Assembly: GCA_027604005.1 (NCBI GenBank)
Contig: JADGJT010000121.1
Location: 5,592-22,618, forward strand
Source of the DNA: Dinochytrium kinnereticum
Taxonomy: Eukaryota; Chytridiomycota; Chytridiomycetes; Chytridiales; Chytridiaceae
Length of the DNA: 17,027 bases
Direction of reading: 5' to 3'
Below are positions 1 through 8,543 of this stretch, one piece after another. A program made the translations under genes and the position numbers. How positions within the stretch are numbered: position 1 is the first letter of the stretch; the number at the start of each line of letters is the position of its first letter. The notes under the pieces were generated by a model. That model searched no databases. It saw only the letters and a program-made list of their open reading frames with translations, and was not told the DNA's origin.

Positions 1-194
1 TGGAAGAAAAAAAATGGGTTTTTTGGTTTTTGTTGTTTGGTTTTGTTTTTTTTGGGCCCCCTGACCTTGAAAAACACTAATCCATGTTCCCCCCCATTTT
101 CATTTGCTCTTCTTCTGCTTTTGCTTTCAATTTCATACAGCTGTTGGCGGCTTCCTCAACCACAAAGGACTTTGTCATTGAAAAGTTAATGTAA
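1..194 (+). CDS. Probable last intron and terminal exon of an unidentified gene, 5' part outside window
   Basis: Bases 1-140 look like an intron 3' part: T- and G-rich, with a branch-like CACTAATCC near 75-83, a long pyrimidine stretch and the acceptor TTTCATACAG ending at 140. From 141 an open stretch of 17 codons runs to TAA at 192-194 and reads LLAASSTTKDFVIEKLM; the frame in which it joins the missing upstream exon cannot be known. A possible polyadenylation hexamer AATAAA lies at 193-198 and overlaps the stop. The texture of the intron matches the T/G-rich introns of MAF1 in this window. If real, the gene is convergent with eS1. I do not recognise the product. The alternative is that this is just spacer downstream of eS1. 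Confidence 0.4.
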
Positions 195-393
195 TAAATG
201 AACACCCACAAATTTTTATCTGCTAGTACCAAGCACCCAGCCATGAAGATCACTATGAACAAGCGCCAAAAAATATCTTGATGATTTGTAGTTGGTTGAA
301 GGGGCAGGAGAAAAAGAGAGAAACAAAACAAAAAAACCTCTTTCACGAAATAATTGCTCATCACGATATATATTTCTTCAAAATATATTTTCT
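195..393. other. Intergenic spacer between convergent 3' ends
   Basis: AT-rich spacer holding the 3' untranslated region of eS1 (minus strand) and possibly that of the left-edge gene. Just past the eS1 stop the minus strand carries A/T-rich runs (around 364-390) suitable for 3'-end formation, but no exact AATAAA for eS1 was found close by. No other gene was seen. Confidence 0.5.
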
Positions 394-2079
394 TTAAACA
401 GAGTCAAGGATCTCAGGCTCCTTGAACCCAGCGCCAACAACCTTCTTCCCAGAGTCCTCAGCAGACTCACCGTGGAGCTCCAAGAGCTTGCCAATGTCAA
501 ACTTGGGAGCCTTGAGAATCTTGACCTTGCGGACGTAGCAATGCTGAAGGGGGAAGATGCCCTGGGTGGACTTCTCAATCTCCTTGCCAATCACCTCAGG
601 GATGAACTTCTGGACAAGCTCCTTGAGGTCGCAGGAAGACGCCTCGCGGTTCATAATGTCAAACATCCGCTTCCTGATGGCACGGATCTGGGCGGAGGAG
701 GCGTAGGTGGTCTTGCGGATCTGGTTGGGGCGACGCTTGGTGAAGGCGATGGCAAAGAGGCGGAGCAAGTAGCCATCGGTGGTCTTCACGTCAACGTGAG
801 CCTCAATCAGGGACTGGAATCATGCAGGCAAACAAAGAAACAAGATAAAGCGACACGTTAGCGAGGTCGACTATGGCAAACACCATCAAAAACAGAGAGC
901 ATGGATCCACATCATGATAAAAATAAAATAAAAAACCCACCTGCCACTTCTTGACAAGGGAGCGGAGCTTGTCGGAGGTGAAGTCCATTCCGTAGAAGTT
1001 GGTCAGGCAGTTCTTGCCCTGGATCTCGTGGATCTGGAGCTTGACCTTCCTGAACGAGTCCTCCTGGTTCTTGTTCAAGTCAGCAAGGGAGACCTCCAAG
1101 ACACGGCCCTTGAGGAAGTCGTTGGCGTTCTCTGTAGATTGAAAGGGACGCTCCAGTCAGCAAAGACAGCCTCCAGCGCAGACAAAGACAAAAAAAGAGC
1201 TGCCCCTCAATCTATTCCCAGTCGATACTCACTCAAACCCTGGGTGCGGTTGACAAGAGTCTTGCCGACGTTGCGGACATCAAAGATCGAAGGGGCCTTG
1301 ATGTCATACCAGTCCTTGCGGGTGAAGGGGTCAACACTGAATTGAGAAAGTTGTCCAGTCAATATCGGCCAATCAAAAGACGAGGTGGCGTCTCCAGCGA
1401 GTCCGTCATCCCCCCAAGCCCGTCTCCCCATCAACAAGAGATGCGCATCATCCAACAGCAAGCGACAGCTACTTACACCTTCTTCTTGATACCCTTCTTC
1501 CCCTTTGACAAGCGCCTGTGGATGAGATGGATGGATGGGATGGATGGTTAGCAAACCTGATGCAGGGATCTCGACATGCGAGCGCAACAAAAAGGGCAAG
1601 AGGTCGCCGGCGGCACTGCAAAAAGGTACGTCGAAGACGGCCCGCATGACATTGCCCTACACCCAAAGCCTTTGGCACTGGGCACAAAAAAAAAAGGGGG
1701 CAATCAGAGGGATACTTGCTTGTTCTTTCCAACGGCCCTGTGGTGAGAATGAATGCATGCATGCAGCAGGATGTGTGCGTGTGGAGAAAGAATGTTAGAG
1801 TTGAGAAGAGTCCAAATGATCAGCAAGGGGAGAGAGGAAGGACAGGGAAGTGCAGTGCAGTGCAGTGCAGATGAAGAGAGTGAGTGACTGTCTGCCGGTC
1901 AGAGGAGGATCGTCAATGGGGGTTCAGTCAGTCAGTCAGTCAGTCGCTCAGTCAGTCCGTCAGTCAGTCAGTCAGTCAATCCGTCAGTCAGTCAGTCAGT
2001 CAGTCAGTCAGTCAGTGGCTGCCAGCTCAGCAGGTCTGCTCTGCTCTGTGTGTGGTGAGGTGGTGAGGTGTACGTACAT
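394..2079 (-). CDS. RPS1: 40S ribosomal protein eS1 (S3a / RPS1), six coding exons
   Basis: Structural protein of the small ribosomal subunit, needed for 40S maturation and located near the mRNA exit side. Coding exons on the minus strand: 2078-2079 (AT), 1720-1737, 1477-1515, 1233-1336, 941-1131 and 394-813, total 774 nt, 257 residues plus stop, the usual eS1 length (about 255-264). The N-terminus [15 protein letters not shown] and the stretches [31 protein letters not shown] and [11 protein letters not shown] are hallmark eS1 sequence. Donors are GTACGT, GCAAGT, GTAAGT, GTGAGT and GTGGGT; all acceptors end in AG and every junction keeps phase. The second intron is GC-AG, with a good branch site GCTAAC. 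The start codon is rebuilt across intron 1 (CCACCAT|G). Identity is certain; the two tiny 5' exons rest on splice motifs and family match. Confidence 0.96.
1851..1870. repeat. (TGCAG)4 pentanucleotide repeat
   Basis: Four exact TGCAG units in intron 1 of eS1, near its 3' half. Confidence 0.9.
1925..2016. repeat. Imperfect (CAGT)n tetranucleotide microsatellite
   Basis: About 23 units of CAGT, interrupted by a few changed units (CGCT, CCGT, AATC). It lies inside intron 1 of eS1. It reads as open Ser-Gln-Val repeats on the plus strand purely because of its composition. A shorter relative of the same repeat occurs near 8761-8780. Confidence 0.95.
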
Positions 2080-2326
2080 GGTGGGTGAATGGAAAGGTAA
2101 AAAAGGAGTGAGCCAAAAAGAAAAGAGAAAAAAGAAAAGCAACTCAGCTGCAGCAATATCATTGGTTGAAAAAAACATTATTTATTTATTTTTTTATTTA
2201 TTTATTTATTGAATATTAATAAAATTTAAATTATTATTAAAAATAAAATAAAATTAAATAAAATAAAATAAAATTGAATTGAATTGACAATTCAAGATAT
2301 AAAATTATTATTATTAATTATTATTA
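2080..2326 (-). promoter_or_regulatory. Upstream region of eS1, with a CCAAT box and AT-rich simple repeats
   Basis: On the minus strand a CCAAT sequence lies at 2161-2165, about 80 bp upstream of the eS1 start, a common position for a fungal CCAAT-binding (Hap/NF-Y) site. Further up are TTTA repeats (2177-2210), AT-rich AAAT-type repeats (about 2215-2280) and an ATT-rich run (2301-2326) that touches the first LINE piece. No clear TATA box can be separated from this background. No gene is seen here. Confidence 0.4.
2177..2210. repeat. (TTTA)n microsatellite
   Basis: Tandem TTTA units with one T-expanded unit, directly upstream of the eS1 promoter area. Confidence 0.85.
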
Positions 2327-2329
2327 CTG

Positions 2330-3319
2330 CGACCCCTCATCAACGCGGAGATCCTCCCCCTCCTCCAACATGTCCAGAACGCTGCACTACGCATCATGTT
2401 TGGCGTCGCCTCCTCCACTAGCATTACATCTCTCCACCTCCTCACCAGCCTCCCCACGATGGCTACGCGCAACCACCTTCTCAACGCAGGATTCCTCTTC
2501 CGCCTCCACCAGTCCACAGACCGATCCAGCCTCGCCGTCCATATCTACCGGGAATCCCTTACTGGGCGCGCCGACCTGGCTCTTTGGTCTTTTCCTCGCT
2601 CCTCAGCCGCACTTCCAACCCCCTATGGCCTACCCTACACCCCGAACTCAACCCACTGCTCCTCCACCCTCTCGTCCCCCCTGACCACGACTTCTCCATT
2701 ATTGGCGCCCGGACCTTCCAAGCCCGCATCCCATCCCGCATCCGAGATGCCTTCCACGTCACTTCCCTAACCGCCCTCCGTGCATCGTCCACCTCCCGCA
2801 CTGCCCGCATTCTTCCCGTGCTTCGCCGTGGCCACATCCATCCCCTCCTCCGATCCGGCACCATGCTCCTACAGTTGGCTCCTCGGCCGTGTTGCCTACC
2901 ACCAGCCGTGTGTAAACTGCGCGGAGGCAGTCCCGTGCTCTCGCGCACACGCTGTCACCTGCTCCGGCGCGGATGGAATTCTCTTTGGCCAGTTTCCTTT
3001 GGCTGCGGACCCGGACGAAGGCCTAGATTAGACACTCTTGGACACTGCTATTGCTTCCCTACGCTTTGAGCCTGGCGCGACTCGAGACTCGGACACAAGG
3101 AGACAGATCCGTCTTTGTGTGGAGGCGGTGGAACGGATCAAATGGCTCTGTGCTGGCCAACAGCCCCTGTGGGACATCTGCGACAACGGGCTTGATGTGG
3201 AACTCACTCAAATGTTTGCCGAGGCAGTTCATGCACGCCCAATATCTGCCCGGACACGTCGGCTGGTCCGAACTATTATGGAGGAGACTTACGTTGAAAT
3301 GGGGCCTGGTCCCCTGTAG
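2330..3319 (+). pseudogene. Broken C-terminal coding remnant of a LINE polyprotein
   Basis: Coding remnant within the first LINE piece. Readable blocks lie in frame from 2330 to about 2590, in the next frame from about 2590 to 2860, then back in the first frame from about 2865 to 3319, with one internal stop. The zinc knuckle at 2909-2962 (CVNC, then CSRAHAVTC) is typical of the C-terminal nucleic-acid-binding end of many LINE ORF2-type proteins. The reverse transcriptase and any endonuclease are missing because the copy is truncated at its 5' end. Confidence 0.7.
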
Positions 3320-3625
3320 ATCACCTATAATGTTTTCCGAAAACCTTTGCTTTTCCCCCCTTCTTTTTCTTCCTCCTCCTGCCCTTGTTCCCATCTATGT
3401 ATGTGCGCTGATCGCTCCCTCTTCCCCCCATTCCCCCTTCCCTTTATGGTCCCCGCCCGCGTCTCTGCCGAGATGGCCTCATAGTTCTCTCCCAGCTTCT
3501 GCCCCTGATTCCTCATGTTTCTCCTGCTTGTGCCCTTCTGCCTGTGTCCTCGTCCTTTTGTTTACCCTCCCTTTACAATCTTTGTACACCTTAGTCCAAT
3601 AGGAAGGACAATAAACTTTGAAACT

Positions 3626-3644
3626 ATTATTATTATTATTATTA
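3626..3644. repeat. (ATT)n tail of LINE piece 1
   Basis: Six or so ATT units after the AATAAA hexamer, acting as the 3' tail of the LINE copy. Trinucleotide tails in place of poly(A) are known in several non-LTR families. Confidence 0.8.
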
Positions 3645-3678
3645 ATCAATTAAAATAATAATTAAAATAATAGATAGA

Positions 3679-4520
3679 TCAGTGCACCTGAGGACATGAT
3701 AATTGCGCGTAGCCATCGTGGGGAGGCTGGAGAGAAGATGGATGGACAGAGAGCATGCCAGTGGAGGACGCTACGCTAAACATGATTCGCAATCCAGCGT
3801 TCTGAACACGCTGGAGCGGCAGGATCTCCGCGCTGGTGAGCGGTCTCAGGTCCAATCCGTATTCAAAGACTGACCTCGCGAACATCTTGTACATGATGAT
3901 AGCCAGTGACGGCCGCCATTTCCAGGTGTTCATCCCTTGAGTGCGGGAGATGGCTGAGAACTAACCTGCCGTGGAGCGCCCGGGGAGAGAGGGAATCAAC
4001 CGCAGAGAAGCCGTTGGGCCACATGATAACCCCGAGGTATTTGGAAAACTCTGACGCGTGAAATGACAGTGCCTCCAAACACGACGTGGCTATCCCTGTC
4101 GCAGACCAAGACAGATTTGGAAGGGGAAAAAACAATAATACCATAGAGAGCACCCCACGATAAAACAGAAATCAGAAAGAGTTTGAAGGCTGTCAAAAGA
4201 GGAAGTAAAAATAACAGTATCATCAGCGAAATACAGGGAGTTAAGACGAGCACCACCAAAACAGAAGTAAGGAGGAACTAAAAATAACAGTATCATCAGC
4301 GAAATACAGGGAGTTAAGACGAGCACCACCAAAACAGAAGTAAGGAGCAACAACGAGGGAACGGAGGCCATTTGGAAGTGAATTAGTATAAAGATTGAAA
4401 AGGAGCGGGGCCAAAACTGTGCCCTGGAGTAAACCCCGAAGAACAGAGATAAAGGGTGAAGAACGGCCAATGACCAAAAGAGTAGCAGAGTTAATTCGAA
4501 TAGGCAGCGGAGCAGGGGGA
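3679..4520 (-). mobile_element. LINE fragment with reverse transcriptase core, opposite strand, frameshifted
   Basis: On the minus strand, blocks of a LINE reverse transcriptase appear in order: RGLLQGTVLAPLLFNLYTN (palm), NSLYFADDTVIF (catalytic FADD box), EFSKYLGVIMWPNGFSA (thumb entry) and EILPLQRVQNAGLRIMF. The blocks lie in different frames, so several indels have occurred. A 73-bp tandem duplication carries a second copy of the FADD box in another frame. The last block matches the start of LINE piece 1 with many base differences, so the two are separate copies or related families, not halves of one insertion. The 3' end, including knuckle and tail, is absent. Neither an endonuclease domain nor a 5' ORF is present. 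It cannot be functional. Confidence 0.85.
4206..4351. repeat. 73-bp tandem duplication over the reverse transcriptase active site
   Basis: The 69 bases at 4206-4274 recur exactly at 4279-4347, an offset of 73 bp. Each unit holds the catalytic FADDT codons (about 4216-4230 and 4289-4303 on the minus strand). Because 73 is not a multiple of three, the second unit is in a different frame. Exact identity suggests a recent duplication within an already old element. Confidence 0.95.
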
Positions 4521-4955
4521 ATAGTAATAATAATCCAAATGTATATACATATCCGTATGTGTATATAATAGAATGTGATATAATAATACTTCAAAGAGGA
4601 GGATGATAATTGATCAATTGATTAATTAATTAATGATTTAATGAATTCGGTAGGTATTTAATGAGGCTCGCTCGCTAATGCTCTCTCTAAGGAAGAGCAT
4701 TCAAAACCATCACATTATCAACAGATGAGACAGCATTCAAAACCATCATCACATTATCAACAGATGAGACAGCACCAACTAAAGACAACAAACAACCCCA
4801 ACCCCAACAACCAAAAGAAGAAACACGTCGAGGGGCATCTTCCCCCCAGGAATTCAAAAGAAACAGCAACTGCAGGCAGGAGTAAATGACAGAATGGTTG
4901 GTAATGATTAACGAGATCTTGCTGCTACTGAAAAGAGGGAGGGTGCGCGGCTTCC
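4521..4955. other. AT-rich spacer and probable 3' region of the CrgA/LONRF-like gene
   Basis: Next to the LINE piece the sequence is AT-rich with TAT, ATA and ATTA runs (4530-4640). A 36/39-bp direct duplication lies at 4696-4770. On the minus strand a possible polyadenylation hexamer ATTAAA occurs near 4656-4661, about 300 bp past the stop of the RING-LON gene. No convincing gene was found. Confidence 0.4.
4696..4770. repeat. 36/39-bp direct tandem duplication
   Basis: The 36-bp unit beginning AGCATTCAAAACC at 4696-4731 is repeated at 4732-4770 with one extra TCA triplet and otherwise no changes. It lies in the probable 3' untranslated region of the neighbouring minus-strand gene. Confidence 0.95.
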
Positions 4956-7900
4956 TCACATCAAACTGCATTGCCGATCAGGATACTGATCTCCAGGCAC
5001 ACCACGTCTCGTTCCACCCTGATGCGGAGGCACAAACGCAGTATGGTGTCTCTGATTCGTTTGATGAAGCACCGAATCCCCTCCATGTTGATGATGATGA
5101 TGATGATGATTCTCTCCACCCACCACCGCACCACTCCTTCCCCTCACACGACTCCCCCCCCTCCCCCTACACGAGCAACTCCCAACCGCACACCCACACG
5201 CAAGCCCAGCACCCCCAGCAGCACGCCCCCCAGAAACCATCAAAGCAGCAGTAGCCTCCAACCTCTCCATGACGCCATCCTCCTCAAACAGATCCACGAC
5301 CATCTCCACCCTCTCCGAGACGCTCGTGGATGTCAGCATCCCATACTTTCGATAATCCCCCACCGGCGCCATGTTGGCCATCCAGAACGACAACGCCGCC
5401 GTCTCCACCGGTGGCGGACCGTTCAGAAGGTCAAGGTGGCGACGGGCTTGCGGCGGCAGGGTCGACAGGATCGAGAGGAGTCTGCAGCGGAGGGTGGAGA
5501 GGCGGGAGTAGGGGTCTCGCTTCTTACGGTGGTGTTTGTTGACCCCTGAGTGCGTGGAGCTGGGGGGTGGGGAAGATGAGTGCGTCGAGGTGGTCGGGTG
5601 ATCCGTGAGGGATGATGCTGTGGATGAAGAGTGGGGGGAGGAGAGCGGGGTTGAGGAAGACCGACACAGCGACGAGCTTTGACTTGACAGAAATGATTTG
5701 ATCGCATCGAACGGGCACACGCTCAATGGCGTTGGAGGTGTCGACGGCGGTTCATCCATATTCATCAAAGCAGCAGACTTGGATCCCGTTTCCGGCACCC
5801 TCGTCGATCCAAACGCCACACCATCCGACTGCGGCGAGGAGAAGGAGGAGGAGGAACCACCCTTCCCATCCGCCAAACTCCCAGCCGGAGACGTGGGCGA
5901 AGCACAGCTCAACGATCCCCTCAACATCGACGGTCTGGAAGGGCACCTGAAATTCGAGTTGAAGAACGCAGTCACAGGGCAATCAAAGTCAAATCGGATC
6001 CCAGAGGCCTCAGAGAGAACCTGACAAAGATCCTTTCTCGGTGGTGAGCACCCCTCCTTCGTCTCCGTTCCATTGGCCCCCAACGAAAAAGACGCAACCC
6101 CAGGGTGAGACGAGGCCCGGCGTTCCATCCCACCTCGGACCAACGATGACCCATAATCAGGAGCCTCAAAGCTCCCCGTGATCCCTCGCGACTGCTGAAC
6201 GGATGGTGGGGAGGTGTCCATGTCGGAGCCAGAGACGGCGGTTTCCGCGGCGGCGGCGGCGGCAGCAGCTGCGGCGGCAGAGAGAAGGCTCTGATCCTCA
6301 TCATCCAGCTCAACATCCTCCAGCCGTTCCACCAACGCAACATTGTAACCTCCGTCAGACAGACCCCGCTGAAGAACCCTGAACCTCGAGACACCCACAG
6401 CATCAATCAAGAATCTTGGAAGCTCCCCCTCTGGCTGATCCATCACCGGTTCGCAGCTCCTGATGCGCAGCAACGTCCCAACAGGGAGATACTTCTGACA
6501 AGCACCCCCCGTGCAGACACCAACCGTGGCAGAAGAAGGGAACGATTCAAACACCCGACCCGACCCCGTCGCATCCATCTCATCCCCATCAGATTTTTCC
6601 GATGACGAAACAGCAGCATCAAGAGTGCAAGGCATCAACGCCTTTGACGACGCCCCTCCCGTCCTCCCAACCCGCGTCTCAACACCCTCATCCGACTTTG
6701 GTTCCGGCAGACAAAGCCCAAACGTCCTCTGCCCCTCCTTCATGAGCCGGCTCACCATCCCCCTGTACCTCGGCTCAAAGATGTGCATAAAGCAAGGCAC
6801 ACCCGGAAACACGAGCGGTCCAACAAAGATTGGAATGATGATGGTTTTGGAGGCTGCCAGCGCGGCGGTGGTGGCCTCCGATGTTTCAGTGACAGGCGGC
6901 AACTCCAGGCACGCGCCTGCAGTCGTTGAGCAGGTCGGTGGAGAAGAGACGGAGATGGATGGGACAGATGATGTGGGGAAGGACTTGATAACCGTCTGGA
7001 TGTGATCAATGATTCGAGAGAGTGTGAGATTTCGAGGCCTCTTTTCAAAGTAGATGTAGGGAGGTAAGGTTCGACGGCAGAGGGGGCAAGCGTTGGCGTG
7101 GGAAAGGGATTGTAGAAGACAGCATCGACACCAAGAATGACCGCACGGTGCCGTCACGGGATCTCCGAGCATGGAGAAACAGAGCGTGCACTCTAGACTC
7201 TGCGCACAGGCTGAGATGAGGACCGTTTCCGAGGGATGCTTTCCCTCATGTGATTGAGCAGGAAAGGAATGTTCTGCAAGAAAGAAAGAAAAGAAAGGAA
7301 CATATTAATATCAGCACCAATTCAATTCTAACCACCCCCCCCTCCCCACAACAAAAAAAACAACAAAAAAACACCAAAAACCAAACCAAACCAAAAAGAA
7401 ACAAAAAAAAAAAAGTTAAAAAACAAAACAAAGAAAAAGGACAAAGAAGAAAAATGCCGAACCAGCGATGCCAGACATCCCAGTACACCTCTCCGTATCC
7501 CCAACCCTCTTTAAAAGCTCCTTCACAACCAGACTCTCCGGTCGAAGCGCCACAGCAGTGTTGGCATCCATTCTCGCAGACCGAACATATCCAAGCGTAA
7601 GGTAAGCCTGCGCTCTCATCACGTAACCCTTTGCAACGTCCGGCGCCATGTCAATGGCTCTTGAGAAGCATTCTTGAATGATCAGCGGAATGGAATCCAT
7701 ATGTTCGGAAGAGGTCAATGCGTGATGAGGAGGGGTTAATGGATCTCGTGTGAGTGAAGGGGGTGCGGAAGTGGGCGGATACGAAGAGGCGGAAGTTGCT
7801 GTGAAAGGGTGGGTCGAGGCCATGATGGAGGGTGATGGAAACGCCAGAGGAGATGATGAGATGGGACCATCATCATCATCATCATCCACATCCATGTCCA

Positions 7901-8543
7901 AAGTCGAATCCACAGAATCCAACAACCCGCCCGCAGGCACCCCCCCAACAACCTTAACAGAAGCATGCAACCTCTTTAAATGATCCCTCCGAATCATCTC
8001 CAATCTCCTTGTCCCATCAGCAATGAGCCCCAACGCCGCAGTCTCCTGAGGGAAGCAAGCCTCCATGATCCTCTTCAAAGTCACATCCACAGCATCCTGC
8101 CGATCCCGATGCCTCTTATTCGCCATCTTGCAAAGAGGAACAGGACAAGAATACGACGGCGGCGGTCGACATGACGCATCATCATCCGACAGTGCGCAAC
8201 AGGTGGAGTTTGAATTGGATTCAGAGGATGAAGTGAAGAAGGACGGAGACGATGTTGACCCTCCATTGCTTGGATTCAAAACGGAACGTCCCCGTGAGGC
8301 AACGGGGGAGAAGGAGAGGGGACTTGTTGGGTTTGACGAGTGAGTTGTGTTGGCGGTGAGGCTGGCTGAAAGGCATGAGGCACACACAGTGTTTCCGCAG
8401 GGAAGGGTGACGGGTTGGAAGAGGAGGTCCAGGCAGACTGGACAGCTGAAGAGAAATTGGTATGCTGCAGGTGGTGGGGGAGGTGGGGAAGGAGGATGTG
8501 GCAGTGGCTGCTGCATGCGATGAGTTTGGTGGTGGTGATGCAT
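4956..8543 (-). CDS. crgA: CrgA/LONRF-like protein: RING, TPR-like, RING, LON N-domain, C-terminal CaaX
   Basis: Likely E3 ubiquitin ligase of the LONRF family; the Mucor member CrgA represses light-induced carotenoid synthesis (known biology, function here inferred). Exons 8543-7463 and 7273-4956 give about 1132 residues. RING1 begins at C34-x2-C37 and continues C49, N51, C54, C57, with the last pair (CPVPLC) after a long Ser/Thr-rich insert. TPR-like helices lie near 280-345. RING2 (389-426) is a complete C3HC4: CTLC, CGHSWCRCC, CPLC. The LON N-domain starts near 504 (IIIPIFVGPLVFPGVPCFM, HIFEPRYRGM) and is split by a long low-complexity insert. The chain ends QCSLM. The ATG at 8543 (ACAATG) is the first in frame after an upstream stop. 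The acceptor CTTGCAG at 7274 is good; the only donor I found that keeps frame, GTTCGG at 7462, is weak, so that junction is uncertain. Confidence 0.88.
7274..7462 (-). other. Intron of the CrgA/LONRF-like gene, donor uncertain
   Basis: T/G-rich sequence with a branch-like TGCTGAT, pyrimidine tract and acceptor CTTTCTTGCAG. The strongest-looking donors (GTGTAC, GTACTG near 7484-7488) would create stops downstream; GTTCGG at 7462-7457 keeps the frame and joins the TPR-like region to the second RING. The neighbouring gene also appears to use GTT-type donors (GTTGGT, GTTTGT), which makes this less odd. Confidence 0.55.

Larger units (their letters stand above)
1738..2077 (-). other. Intron 1 of eS1, interrupting the start codon
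   Basis: The donor GTACGTACAC follows AT at 2078 and the acceptor TTCTCACCACAG ends at 1738, so the ATG is completed by the first base of the 18-nt exon. The 340-nt intron holds a long CAGT tandem repeat (1925-2016) and a short TGCAG repeat (1851-1870). First introns just after the start are common in fungal ribosomal-protein genes and often carry regulatory sequence; that role here is inference. Confidence 0.75.
2327..3644 (+). mobile_element. 5'-truncated LINE (non-LTR retrotransposon), 3' portion with zinc knuckle and ATT tail
   Basis: The plus strand encodes the end of a LINE polyprotein. It starts inside the post-reverse-transcriptase region with the motif EILPLLQHVQNAALRIMFG, which matches the end of the second LINE piece at 3679-4520. 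Further on there is a Cys2HisCys knuckle (C-x2-C-x9-H-x3-C, 2909-2962), then a C-terminal tail ending at TAG 3317-3319. About 300 bp of 3' untranslated sequence follow, with AATAAA at 3610-3615 and an ATT repeat tail to about 3644. The frame is broken: similarity shifts by one base near 2570-2600 and again near 2860, and there is an in-frame TAG at 3029-3031. It is a dead copy. Third codon positions are strongly C-rich, unlike the AT-rich flanks. I cannot assign a LINE clade by eye. Confidence 0.75.

Noticed and set aside
77..364. Minus-strand 95-codon open frame at the left edge
   Set aside because: It crosses the plus-strand acceptor and pyrimidine tract; the hydrophobic part is simply the T-rich eS1 downstream region, and no family was recognised.
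814..1719. snoRNAs in eS1 introns
   Set aside because: Ribosomal-protein introns often host snoRNAs, and a few ATGATG-like strings occur, but no C box with a matching CTGA D box and terminal stem was found.
1714..1719. GTATCC as the donor after the eS1 microexon
   Set aside because: It would give NKQ and shift the frame before KGKKG; the GCAAGT donor four bases earlier restores the conserved sequence exactly.
1850..2212. Plus-strand ORF rich in Ser-Gln-Val repeats
   Set aside because: It is the translation of the CAGT microsatellite within the eS1 intron; composition explains it.
2327..4520. Twin-priming (5' inversion) of a single LINE insertion
   Set aside because: The inverted piece lies beyond the 3' tail, not on the 5' side, and the overlapping part differs at many bases, so two copies fit better.
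4971..6024. Plus-strand ORFs opposite the RING-LON gene (for example 4971-5549 and 5698-6024)
   Set aside because: They are antisense shadows of low-complexity coding sequence; the minus strand carries recognised domains.
7416..8543. Two separate genes for the RING1-TPR part and the RING2-LON part
   Set aside because: Domain order RING, TPR, RING, LON is the LONRF family layout, and a good acceptor with a workable frame links them.
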